Position numbers and translations under genes: made by a program. The notes beneath the pieces were generated by a model. It was not told the DNA's origin. It saw only the letters and a program-made list of their open reading frames with translations, and ran no database searches. From positions 1,605,001 to 1,669,000 of the forward strand of contig CP054185.1 in NCBI GenBank assembly GCA_015180985.1: DNA of 64,000 nt. The letters run 5' to 3'. Below are positions 48,460 to 58,200 of the stretch, piece after piece; the stretch's first letter is position 1, and every line of letters begins with the position of its first letter. Source of the DNA: Flammeovirgaceae bacterium (GTDB lineage Bacteria; Bacteroidota; Bacteroidia; Cytophagales; Cyclobacteriaceae).

Positions 48460-50811
48460 ATGAAGAGGCCAATAAAAAGTGCGGGTATAGTTGTAGCGGC
48501 AATCGGATTTTTTGCCTGGTATTATTTTGCGTTGCCCGAGCCGCTCTTTACAAGGCCTTACTCAACCGTGCTGGAAGATGAACAAGGCGAATTGCTTTCG
48601 GCCGCCATCGCCCACGATGGCCAGTGGCGGTTTCCACAACTCGACACAGTACCGGAAAAATTTAAGGAAGCCCTTATTCTTTTTGAAGACAAGCGCTTTT
48701 ACCGTCATCCCGGTATCGATGTATTGTCGTTGGCAAGGGCTGTTAAACAAAATATTCAAGCAGGGGATATTGTAAGCGGAGGAAGCACTATTACCATGCA
48801 GGTTGTTCGGTTGTGGCGCAACCAACCCCGGACCTATTTTGAAAAATTGTTTGAAATCATTTTGGCCACCCGACTGGAGTGGCGCTATTCAAAGGATGAA
48901 ATTCTTTCTCTCTATGCTTCGCATGCTCCGTTTGGAGGTAATGTGGTTGGACTTGAAGCCGCCTGCTGGCGGTACTTTCATCGTCAGCCGGATGAGCTTT
49001 CGTGGGGCGAGGCTGCCTTGCTGGCGGTACTGCCAAATTCGCCATCATTAATTCATCCCGGTAAAAACAGAAACGCACTGCTTGCCAAGCGAAACCGGCT
49101 GCTGGAGCGGTTGCATAAGGCCGGTAAACTGGATGAAGTTGAACTGGATTTGGCGAAGGCTGAAGACCTGCCGGAGCAACCAGTGCCCCTGCCACGCCTG
49201 GCCACTCATCTGCTTGACCGATCCATTCGCGAAGGATTGGAACAGAGGAAGGTCAGGTCAACGCTGCGACATGCATTACAAGTGCGGGCGGAGCAAATTG
49301 TTCGTGATCATTCCATACGATTGTCCGGCAACCTGATTTACAATGCGGCAGTTATCGTAGCTGAAGTTGAAACAGGCAAGGTACTGGCGTATGTGGGCAA
49401 TACCGGTTTAACGGGCGATGATCACGGTCAGCATGTTGATATTATTTCCGCCAGGCGCAGTACGGGCAGTATTTTAAAGCCAGTGCTATACGCGGCTATG
49501 CTTGATGAAGGAAAGTTGCTTCCGAAAACATTGCTTCCGGATGTGCCCACCATTATCAACGGCTTTGCACCTAAAAATTTTTCAAAAGATTATGATGGTG
49601 TCGTGCCTGCCGATGAAGCATTAATACGGTCGCTTAATGTACCTGCTGTACATATGCTGCAGGAGTATCGATATGAAAAATTGTATGCTTTGCTCAAACA
49701 AATGGGTATTGGTACTCTTACTGCTTTGCCTGATCATTACGGGCTTTCACTTATACTGGGAGGTGCAGAAGGTACCTTGTGGGACATTACATCTGTATAT
49801 GCTTCCATGGCCCGGGTATTGAATCGGTTTTCATTACATAATGATGAACGATATGCAACGACCGATTATCATTCATTAACTTATCTGCAATCTCCCACCG
49901 GCCAACAACTGCTTCAGGCTCAGGAAAACCCAATCATTCATGCAGCCGCATTATTTCAAACCTTCACTGCACTAACCGAAGTGAACCGGCCGGGTGAAGA
50001 AACGGGTTGGAAGAATTTTTCCGGTTCGCGGAAGATTGCCTGGAAAACCGGAACCAGTTTTGGCTTTCGCGATGGCTGGGCCGTGGGTGTCACACCCGAA
50101 TATGTAGTTGGCGTTTGGACAGGCAATGCCGATGGCGAAGGCCGGCCGGGTTTAACCGGCAGCGAAGCAGCTGCACCTATACTATTTGATATTTTTTCGA
50201 TACTGCCGGCCACAACCTGGTTCAATCAGCCTTATTCCGAAATGGAACAGGTTTCTGTTTGCGCAAAAAGCGGTATGCGCAGCACCATACTTTGTGAAAG
50301 AACCGATACAATATGGGTAGCAGAGGCCGGGCTAACCTCAAAGCCCTGCTCTTTTCATCAGATTGCTCATTTAAGCAAAGATGGGCGGTATCGGGTGCAT
50401 GCCAGCTGCGAGCCGCTGGATAACCTCATGTCAATGCCGTGGTTCGTACTGCCCCCGGTACAGGAGCACTATTACAAAACCAAAAACATGTCGTACAAGC
50501 CCCTGCCTCCCTTTAGGAAAGATTGTACTGCTACGGCTTCAGTTGCGTCCATGGAGTTGGTATACCCTAAAGAAAATACTCGAATTTTCATCCCTCGTGA
50601 GCTGAATGGCAGTTGCGGACGGTCAGTTTTTGAACTGGCCCACCGAAATCCGGCAAGTAGGGTTTACTGGCATTTAAATGGCACTTTCATTGGAATAACG
50701 CAAAACCGGCATCAAATGGCCTTAAATCCGGGGCCCGGAAAACACGTGCTGGTATTGATTGATCAGGCCGGAGAGCCTCTGGAACGGCATTTTGAGGTAC
50801 TCTCCAATTGA
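48460..50811 (+). CDS. pbpC: Penicillin-binding protein 1C
   Basis: A 783-residue bifunctional peptidoglycan synthase. An N-terminal anchor precedes the GT51 glycosyltransferase, with ILFEDKRFYRHPGID giving Glu76 and GGSTITMQVVRL. The transpeptidase has STGSILKP (Ser337), SLN and WKTGTS (Lys529). The C-terminal domain with YPKENTRIFIPREL and PGPGKHVLVLIDQAG is the BiPBP_C fold of PBP1C. It follows the A2M and NTF2-like genes directly. A GTG at 48457 is an equal alternative start. Confidence 0.95.
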   Translation: MKRPIKSAGIVVAAIGFFAWYYFALPEPLFTRPYSTVLEDEQGELLSAAIAHDGQWRFPQLDTVPEKFKEALILFEDKRFYRHPGIDVLSLARAVKQNIQAGDIVSGGSTITMQVVRLWRNQPRTYFEKLFEIILATRLEWRYSKDEILSLYASHAPFGGNVVGLEAACWRYFHRQPDELSWGEAALLAVLPNSPSLIHPGKNRNALLAKRNRLLERLHKAGKLDEVELDLAKAEDLPEQPVPLPRLATHLLDRSIREGLEQRKVRSTLRHALQVRAEQIVRDHSIRLSGNLIYNAAVIVAEVETGKVLAYVGNTGLTGDDHGQHVDIISARRSTGSILKPVLYAAMLDEGKLLPKTLLPDVPTIINGFAPKNFSKDYDGVVPADEALIRSLNVPAVHMLQEYRYEKLYALLKQMGIGTLTALPDHYGLSLILGGAEGTLWDITSVYASMARVLNRFSLHNDERYATTDYHSLTYLQSPTGQQLLQAQENPIIHAAALFQTFTALTEVNRPGEETGWKNFSGSRKIAWKTGTSFGFRDGWAVGVTPEYVVGVWTGNADGEGRPGLTGSEAAAPILFDIFSILPATTWFNQPYSEMEQVSVCAKSGMRSTILCERTDTIWVAEAGLTSKPCSFHQIAHLSKDGRYRVHASCEPLDNLMSMPWFVLPPVQEHYYKTKNMSYKPLPPFRKDCTATASVASMELVYPKENTRIFIPRELNGSCGRSVFELAHRNPASRVYWHLNGTFIGITQNRHQMALNPGPGKHVLVLIDQAGEPLERHFEVLSN

Positions 50812-50871
50812 TAAATATCTGATATGTAAGGTTTTAGTTGATATTTATTAATTCAAAAGTCAACTCCGACC

Positions 50872-50879
50872 TACATTTG
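50872..50879 (+). promoter_or_regulatory. -7 element of the OmpA gene promoter
   Basis: TACATTTG, exact TAnnTTTG, 25 bp before the ATG. No clear TTTG is present at -33. Confidence 0.5.
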
Positions 50880-50903
50880 CCCTCGTAAATAAAGTTTTGT
50901 GCT

Positions 50904-52115
50904 ATGAAGACTCTCAGGAACATCATTTTAGGAGCGATTCTATTGTCGGTTTGCATCCCCGAACATGCCCAAAGCAACGATTTTCAAGGGCACCATTATG
51001 TGGTAATTGGGGCCTTTGCCATCAAGAAAAACGCGGTGCGTTTTACTTCCAGAGCGACAACCGGTAACCTGCAGGCAAAATTTGAGTTGAACCCTAACCG
51101 GCAGTTGTACTATGTATATGTACTCACCACCGATGATCGCCAGCAAGCGATTGACCTGGCCCTGCGCCTGCGTAGTGAATCGCCTTACAACGATACCTGG
51201 GTTTTTAAGGGGCTGTTAGGCGAAGAGCAAATTATGGCTACCCGTGGCGTGGATATAAACCCAGCCACGTTAGATAAGGTCGAAGAAGTTTTAATAGGCG
51301 ATCAGCCAGTTCCGGCTGAGGAGAAAAATGCACCTTCACGGCAGGTTACCTTTGAGGAGGTATCACCGACTGATCAGCAAACTACAACCCTTTCAACCGC
51401 TGAAGATCTGTCGGGTAAAAACTTTTTGTTTAAAGTTTTTCGTGCCGATACAAAAGAAGCTATTGAGGGGGATATTAATGTTATTGATAGTGAACGTTCG
51501 AAAAAAGTGGGTTCCTATGCAGCAAACCGGCAGGTTAGAATAACTAATCCCAATAATAAATCCGGTAACCTTAGTTTGATTACTGAAGTATTCGGATACC
51601 GAAAAATCCAGCGGGAGATTAATTTTAATAACCCGGAGGCAGCGGATATTGCAACCGACCAGGATAATACCGTGGTTATTCCCTTTGAACTGGTACGCTT
51701 GCAAAAAGGTGATATCGCGGTGATGTATAATGTTTACTTTTTTAAAGATGCTGCGGTTATGCGTCCGGAATCGCGATGGGAAGTGAACAGTTTACTGGAC
51801 ATGCTGAACGAAAATCCGAAGTATAAGATCAAAATTCACGGACATACCAACGGCAACGCCCCCGGAAAAATTATTTCGATAGATGAAAAATCCGATAACT
51901 TCTTTGCACTTACAAACACCCGGGATGGTTTTGGTTCTGCCAAAAAACTTTCAGAAGAACGTGCGGAAGTGATTAAATCATACCTGATTGCCAATGGAGT
52001 TGATCCTAAACGGATGCAGGTAAAAGCATGGGGCGGAAAAAAACCCGTGGTCGATAAGTTGCACAGCCTTGCCGAGAATAATGTGCGTGTTGAAATTGAA
52101 ATCCTGGAAAATTAA
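50904..52115 (+). CDS. OmpA family protein with N-terminal SPOR-like domain
   Basis: A 403-residue secreted protein with a signal peptide (to PEHAQ). Residues about 28-110 resemble a SPOR-type ferredoxin-like domain: HYVVIGAFAIKKNAVRFTSR and YYVYVLTTDDRQQAIDLALR. The C-terminus is an OmpA-like peptidoglycan-binding domain with YFFKDAAVMRPESRWEVNSL, KIHGHTNG and ERAEVIKSYLIANGV. A spacer inserted after the HTNG motif is somewhat long. Function unknown; probably a cell-wall anchored envelope protein, as in PorE-like or gliding-associated proteins. Confidence 0.82.
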   Translation: MKTLRNIILGAILLSVCIPEHAQSNDFQGHHYVVIGAFAIKKNAVRFTSRATTGNLQAKFELNPNRQLYYVYVLTTDDRQQAIDLALRLRSESPYNDTWVFKGLLGEEQIMATRGVDINPATLDKVEEVLIGDQPVPAEEKNAPSRQVTFEEVSPTDQQTTTLSTAEDLSGKNFLFKVFRADTKEAIEGDINVIDSERSKKVGSYAANRQVRITNPNNKSGNLSLITEVFGYRKIQREINFNNPEAADIATDQDNTVVIPFELVRLQKGDIAVMYNVYFFKDAAVMRPESRWEVNSLLDMLNENPKYKIKIHGHTNGNAPGKIISIDEKSDNFFALTNTRDGFGSAKKLSEERAEVIKSYLIANGVDPKRMQVKAWGGKKPVVDKLHSLAENNVRVEIEILEN

Positions 52116-52124
52116 GATAAGCCG

Positions 52125-52163
52125 ATTGAATCCGGAAAATTATTCAATAATCCCGGTTTCAAT
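52125..52163. terminator. Long palindromic hairpin between convergent genes
   Basis: ATTGAATCCGG (52125-52135) / CCGGTTTCAAT (52153-52163) with one mismatch, nested with ATTATT / AATAAT in the centre. It overlaps the stop of the minus-strand TPR protein and follows the OmpA stop. A bidirectional terminator is likely, although long T runs are missing. Confidence 0.45.
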
Positions 52164-53660
52164 GTTGCCGCTGATTTCGCGGGTGATGGCGTCAAGTTGT
52201 TCACCGCATGTCCGGAGGTGACTGATAATTGTTTGGGTATCGTTTTCAAGTCGCTGGTCAAGTAAAGTAATCAGCCCCAGAATACTTGAAACGGGTGCGC
52301 GTAGCTTATGCGCGTTGAAGTAAGCATACTCAATCAGTTTCTGATTTTGTAATACAAGCTGACGGGTCCGCTCTGCAATTCTGTCTTCCAGTGTTTTATT
52401 CAGCTCGGTAAGTTCTTTGTTTAGCGATGCAACTGCCTTAGCTTGAATTTCCAGTTCGTTTTTTTGCTGTTCAATCTCGGCTGATTTCTCCTTTAGCATC
52501 TGGTTTACACTCAGAATTTTTCTGCGTTGCCGTAAAAGAACCCAGCTTAATAGTATTGCCAGTATCAACACTCCCGCTATGGCCGCAATTACTACCTGCT
52601 GGGTACGAAGGCGGTTTTCTTTAAGTAGATTACTTGCGCGCAACTGCTGATTCTCACGTTCGCGGTTTTCTGTTTCGTAGGCAAGCTGAAGGCGTGCCAT
52701 TTGTTCAGACTTTACCAGGTTGAAGACACTGTCTTTCATTTTATTATGTTGGTAGAGGTATTTTAATGCCTGCTGATAATTACCACGGGCTGAGTCGAGT
52801 CGGGCATGTTTCAATAAATTGGTAACCATTAAATCGGGCACCCGTATCTGACGTGCCAGTTGGTGCGCCTCATTTAAATATGCTTCGGCCTTTGGGTATT
52901 GCTTAAGTTCAATATAAACATCCGCAATATCTAAATACATCTGGGTAAGTAAGCGGGTTTCGCCCAGTCTGCGATAGAGTTCTTCGGCTTGCTTAAAATA
53001 TGCGATTGCTCCGTTGTGATCTTTTTCATGCAATGCGGAAACGGCAAAACCCCAGTATGTATAGGCAACAGTTCGCTGATCATTGTTTTTTGTGGCATGA
53101 ATAAGCGATTGCTGAAAATACTTTTTAGCTTCGTTAAACCTTCCGGTTTGATTATAAAGTTCCCCTATGTTGTATAACGTAATGGCCCGGGTAAGTGTAT
53201 CTTTCTTTTTTAACTGGATTGAACGGAGCAGAAAGTCCAGAGCTTTATTGTATTCACCCATGCGTTTATATACCTCGCCCAGGTTGTTGTATGTTTGTCC
53301 TAAACCAATACTGTCATCAAGTGATTGGTATTGGCGTGCTGCCTGCAGGTAATAATTTTGGGCCAGGTCGTATACCCCCTCATACCAGAACGAGTTACCG
53401 ATAACGGTTAATGAACGTGCATAGCCTTTCAGATAATTGATTTGTTGTGCTGTTTCCGAACTGTGTAGGGCAATTCTTCGTGAAGCGTAGGGATTGATTT
53501 TCAGGTATTCATTAGCCAGTTTATTCAGTTCAGTTACATAGGCTGAGTCGCGCGTACGGGTATTAAAACGGGCCAGGCTGTCGGGTAATTGCGTTTGGCC
53601 TGTAACTGAAAAACTGATTATCAACAGAATAAACCCGTTATACAACGTTTTTTTGAACAT
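52140..53660 (-). CDS. TPR transmembrane protein ending in a histidine-kinase DHp domain
   Basis: A 506-residue protein. A signal peptide (to SVTGQ) precedes about seven tetratricopeptide repeats (residues 40-310), for example GLGQTYNNLGEVYKRMGEY. A membrane helix (VVIAAIAGVLILAILLSWVLL), a coiled coil (about 375-440) and a C-terminal HisKA/DHp-like segment NAHKLRAPVSSILGLITLL follow. The ATP-binding HATPase domain is absent: the protein stops about 45 residues after the His box. It may be a kinase lacking its catalytic domain, served in trans, or a scaffold. The natural end coincides with a convergent gene. Confidence 0.75.
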   Translation of the reverse strand: MFKKTLYNGFILLIISFSVTGQTQLPDSLARFNTRTRDSAYVTELNKLANEYLKINPYASRRIALHSSETAQQINYLKGYARSLTVIGNSFWYEGVYDLAQNYYLQAARQYQSLDDSIGLGQTYNNLGEVYKRMGEYNKALDFLLRSIQLKKKDTLTRAITLYNIGELYNQTGRFNEAKKYFQQSLIHATKNNDQRTVAYTYWGFAVSALHEKDHNGAIAYFKQAEELYRRLGETRLLTQMYLDIADVYIELKQYPKAEAYLNEAHQLARQIRVPDLMVTNLLKHARLDSARGNYQQALKYLYQHNKMKDSVFNLVKSEQMARLQLAYETENRERENQQLRASNLLKENRLRTQQVVIAAIAGVLILAILLSWVLLRQRRKILSVNQMLKEKSAEIEQQKNELEIQAKAVASLNKELTELNKTLEDRIAERTRQLVLQNQKLIEYAYFNAHKLRAPVSSILGLITLLDQRLENDTQTIISHLRTCGEQLDAITREISGNIETGIIE

Positions 53661-53674
53661 CTACTACTTTTTTC

Positions 53675-55051
53675 TTATTGGTTAGAAATGGCCGCAAGCA
53701 CATCATGCTGGGTAATGATGTGAACCTGTTGTTTTTCATCTCGGATCAGTACGGCTTTATTATCCTTATTTAGTAAAGATGAAAGAACATCCAATGTACT
53801 GTCGGGGGCAACAAACAACATGGGTTTGTCCATTACTTCACCAACCGATTTATTTTTTAGTTGAGGGTCTTCCATCATTTTTTCGAGCAGGCCGGCCGAA
53901 CTAACACTGCCGATGAAGTTATCGTTTTCGGTTACGGGTATCTGGTCAATGCCCTCACGGCTCATCAGCAGAATGGCTTCGCTGACTTGGGCGTTTTTAG
54001 TTACCGTAACTAAGCTGGTGCGGCCGTTGCGAGATTGAATCAGGTGGCGTGCAGTTGTGGCATAGGGAGTTTCGGCAAAGCCGTGATCCTTCATCCACTG
54101 GTCGTTATACACTTTGGCCAGGTAGCGCGTACCGTGATCAGGAAGAAGAATTACAACAACATCATCTTTTTTAACATGTTGCCGTGCATATTCCAACGCT
54201 CCATGAACGGCCGAGCCGCTCGACCACCCCACAAACAGCCCTTCTTCGCGGGCCAGTTTGCGCGTCATTAAGGCACCGTCCTTATCCGTAACTTTAATGA
54301 ACAGGTCAATTACATCAAAATCAACATTCTTCGGGAGAATGTCCTCGCCAAACCCTTCTGTCAGGTAAGGATAAATTTCTTTTTCATCGAAGATGCCCGT
54401 CTCTTTATATTTTTTAAAAACGGAGCCGTAGGTATCAATTCCAACAGCGATTAAATTCTTATTCTGTTCTTTTAAATACCGGGCTGTTCCACACATCGAG
54501 CCCCCGGTGCCCACCGTTGCAACGTAGTGCGTGATTCTGCCATCAGTCTGTTTCCAGATTTCAGGTCCTGTGGTTTCATAATGTGCTTTTGCGTTGCTGG
54601 GGTTGTCGTATTGATTCGGGTAAATCGAATTCGGAATCTCCTTGTTCAACTTGCGGGCCACCGAATAATACGAGCGCGGGTCGTCAGGCTCCACATTGGT
54701 GGGGCAAACAACTACCTCTGCGCCAACGGCACGCAGGATATTAATTTTTTCCTGCGACTGCTTATCGGCCATGGTGAAAATACACTTATACCCTTTAGCG
54801 ATGGCCGTTAGTGCCAAGCCCATACCCGTGTTGCCCGAAGTACCTTCAATGATGGTGCCACCGGGTTTAAGTATGCCGGCTTTTTCCGCATCCTCAATCA
54901 TCTTCAGGGCCATCCGGTCCTTGGTGGAGTTTCCGGGGTTGAAATACTCAATTTTGGCCAGGTAGGTTCCCGGCAGGCCTTTAAAAACTTTATTTAAGCG
55001 GATTATTGGCGTGTTGCCAATGGTTTCGATGATGGATGAATAAACTTGCAT
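53675..55051 (-). CDS. Cystathionine beta-synthase with CBS domains
   Basis: A 458-residue PLP enzyme. SSIIETIGNTPIIRLN is the family's start. YFNPGNSTKDRMAL carries PLP Lys44, EGTSGNTGMGLALTAIAKGY is the cofactor phosphate and Asn loop, and VATVGTGGSMCGTARYLK the Gly-rich loop. From about residue 335 there is a pair of CBS domains (DQIPVTENDNFIGSVSSAGL, VLIRDEKQQVHIITQHDVL) that usually bind adenosyl ligands. It condenses serine or O-acetylserine with homocysteine or sulfide; without neighbours the exact use is open. The start is ATG 55051. Confidence 0.9.
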   Translation of the reverse strand: MQVYSSIIETIGNTPIIRLNKVFKGLPGTYLAKIEYFNPGNSTKDRMALKMIEDAEKAGILKPGGTIIEGTSGNTGMGLALTAIAKGYKCIFTMADKQSQEKINILRAVGAEVVVCPTNVEPDDPRSYYSVARKLNKEIPNSIYPNQYDNPSNAKAHYETTGPEIWKQTDGRITHYVATVGTGGSMCGTARYLKEQNKNLIAVGIDTYGSVFKKYKETGIFDEKEIYPYLTEGFGEDILPKNVDFDVIDLFIKVTDKDGALMTRKLAREEGLFVGWSSGSAVHGALEYARQHVKKDDVVVILLPDHGTRYLAKVYNDQWMKDHGFAETPYATTARHLIQSRNGRTSLVTVTKNAQVSEAILLMSREGIDQIPVTENDNFIGSVSSAGLLEKMMEDPQLKNKSVGEVMDKPMLFVAPDSTLDVLSSLLNKDNKAVLIRDEKQQVHIITQHDVLAAISNQ

Positions 55052-55243
55052 GGGGGCACAAATGTACAAAAAACAGGGTCGTAGTCGGGGTATTAATTTC
55101 TGTTGAAATTTGTGGCATTTAGGGGTTACATTGTTGTATTTAGGTTTATTTTAGAAGGGTCTACCCGTTTAGCGTAATCCACTAAGAAGCATTACTTTTA
55201 TGGGTTTAAAGCAATAGTTGGTTAAACTTTATTAAATGCACTT

Positions 55244-58200
55244 ATGATTCGGATTTTTACTGTTTGGTGTTTCCTCATAACCACCGTTTTAGTGGCTAAC
55301 GCCCAGGCCACATTTACCTCCATAGCCAGTGGCGATTGGAACGGTGGCCTCACAGTATGGTCGGTAGTGGGTATTGACGGGGATAATGTGCCCGATGCCG
55401 ATGATGAGGTAATTATTGCCACCGGGCATACTATAAACGTTAATGTTAATGCGGCCTGTAACACATTAACGCTAAACGGTACAGCCAATCTTTTCTTTAA
55501 TACAAATAATCGCACCCTGGATGTAAATGGCCTGATGACCATGAATGGCAACAGCCAGGTTACCGGCAATAACAACAACCGTGTATTAAATCTCAACAAT
55601 AATTTTAACATACCGGCTGGGCAAACAGGATCCATTGGCGGAGTGCGGGTTAATCAAACCTCACCCCGAACCTTTACAGTTAGTGGAACATTTATTCCGA
55701 CCAGTGCAACAGGCACTAAAACAATTGGTGATGTAATCCTAAACTCATCGGCCTTTTGGTCAGCCACTTCAAATGAAACCTATACTACCAATAACTTTAC
55801 TGTTTTTAATGGAGCTAATGTTGATGGTAGCACCACGGCTTCAATTGTTGTTAACGGTAATTTACTGGTGCAACCTTCAACACCCGGTTTACGCTTTACA
55901 CTCGGTCGCATTAATTTCAGGGTAAATGGTACTACAACTGTTATTGCCAACGGTTATTTAGAATTTACAAACTCCAATGCCGGCACCAAGCGGTTTGAAA
56001 ATACAATAACGGTTAATTTAGGGGGTACCTGGGACAATACAGTAGGTGAGGACCCGGTTATTAACTGCAGCATCGTAAACAACGGTGTTTGGCCCGTTCC
56101 TACCGGAGGTAACGGCCGGTACGATGTTACTGCTGGCGGAAGTTATACGTATTCAGGCAATGCAGAGATTGGAATAACGCGTTTGCGGTTACAAAACGCC
56201 AGCACCGTTACCAATATCGGCACCTTGCGCTTAACACGGGCCGGGGGTCAGAACCTTAGTGTTGAAAGCGGCTCAACTTTTATTAACGGCAATGGAACAT
56301 CGGGTTATCTGATTATGACCGGTGACGGTGCTGTGGTAGATGTGGTAGGAGCCCTGAGTAGTGTAGATTTCTCGGCCCCGAACAACATTGTTGAATATTC
56401 GGGTGCGGTTAACCAGACGATTTACGCAACCACCTACCACCATATAAACGCGTTAAACGGAAGCACCAAAACCATAAACGGAACCACAACTGTTAATGGG
56501 AACTTTACTATTAACAGTACCACCCTGGTTGATGTTACCGGAGGTAATGATCTTATCGGAACCGGTAACCTGGTGATGTCGGGCACCAGCCGGATACGGA
56601 TTTCATCGGCTGGCACAGTGCCGGCATTAACGGGAACTTCACATTCACTTGCCCCCAGCACAATTATTGAATTTAATCGGGGTGGAGCACAAACAGCAGC
56701 CTCTAGTGCGATTTATCCCTATCAGAATCTTCATATTACCGGAGCGGGCGGGTCGGCTGTAAACATGTCGGCCGTAACCAATATAACCGGCAACCTGGTT
56801 ATGACTAATCAGGGAACAATTAACAGCAATGCAGTGCTTACAATTGGCGGAACCTGGAACTATACATCCAGCGGTACATCGGTACTGGCCAATGATGTAA
56901 CCACTTCAAATTTCATTTTTGCTAACGGGGGCCTAAATTACAGTAGCAGAACGATCACCATTAATGGTAATGATGGCACATGGACTTTTAACGGAGGTGG
57001 AGGTGTTTTTACAACCAACACTACCAGCCGGGTACGGTTTACTACCGGTACCAATCAGCAAATTACCGGAACATCAGCTACTACTTTTTCGAATTTAGAG
57101 ATCGATAACCTGAATGGCGTTACGCTGAATGGAGTTAATGCAACGGTATCTACCGATTTGCTTTTTACCAATGGGAATATCTACACCGGAACCAACGTGC
57201 TTATCATGGCTTCGGCTACGGCTACCGTTACACCAACCAACGGATTTGTAGAGGGCAATTTGCGAAAGCCGGTTATTGCCGGTTCTCCCACAGTAACGTT
57301 TGAAGTAGGCACCGGTACGGATTATGCTCCCGTGAGTATTTCGTTTAATACGGTTAGTGTGGCTGGTAATTTCACGGTATCATCAACCGCTGATGATCAC
57401 CCGGATATAAACGGGTCGAACATCGAACCCAACCGCAGTGTTAACCGGTACTGGACGGTTACGAACAATGCCACTACATTTGTTAACCTGAGCGCTGTCT
57501 TCAATTTTGTCGCTTCCGACCTGGATGGGTTAGCTGATTTCTCAAATTTCAGTGTGCGCAGATATGACGGAATAAACTGGTTTACCAGCACAGTAGGAAC
57601 CCGTACAGCAACTTCTACCCAGATTACCGGAGAAGCTGCGGCCAGTTTGCCAAGCGGATCATCCCGATTTTATCAGATAGGTGAGTTAATCAATACCTCA
57701 GGTACGTTTAACCGGCTTACAGGAACCCAGAACTGGAGTAATCCGGCAACCTGGATACAAAACCGCACCGGTAATATTCAGTTTACTGCCGGAAGTACTG
57801 CAGTTACCGGAACCGGTACATTATTTACTACCGAACTGGCTGTAGGCGATGTGCTGATGCTGCAAACCAGTCCGGGTACGGTTCGCGGAACCGTACAATC
57901 CATAACCGATAATGAGAACCTGGTGCTTACAGCCAATGCTTCGGCAACAGCTACAGGAGGCTATGGCAGGCAATATGTGCCAAACACGATTAATGATGCC
58001 GTGACAATCGGTAACTCAAACATCACTCCGGATGCGGCCACCACTATTAACTTGGACATGAATGCTACCGTCAATTCGCTGGACATTAATACAACATCCA
58101 GTGCGCGCACTACAGCACAGGTATTGACTCACCTCGGCACCAATTCGCTAACGGTACAAACCAATGTACGGGTTAACCAGCCGGGGGGCGCAGGCACCAC

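Noticed and set aside
55051-55066. TACATTTG on the minus strand as a promoter for a leaderless cystathionine beta-synthase mRNA
   Set aside because: The -7 match is exact but lies within a few bases of the ATG and lacks a -33 element; chance is likely.
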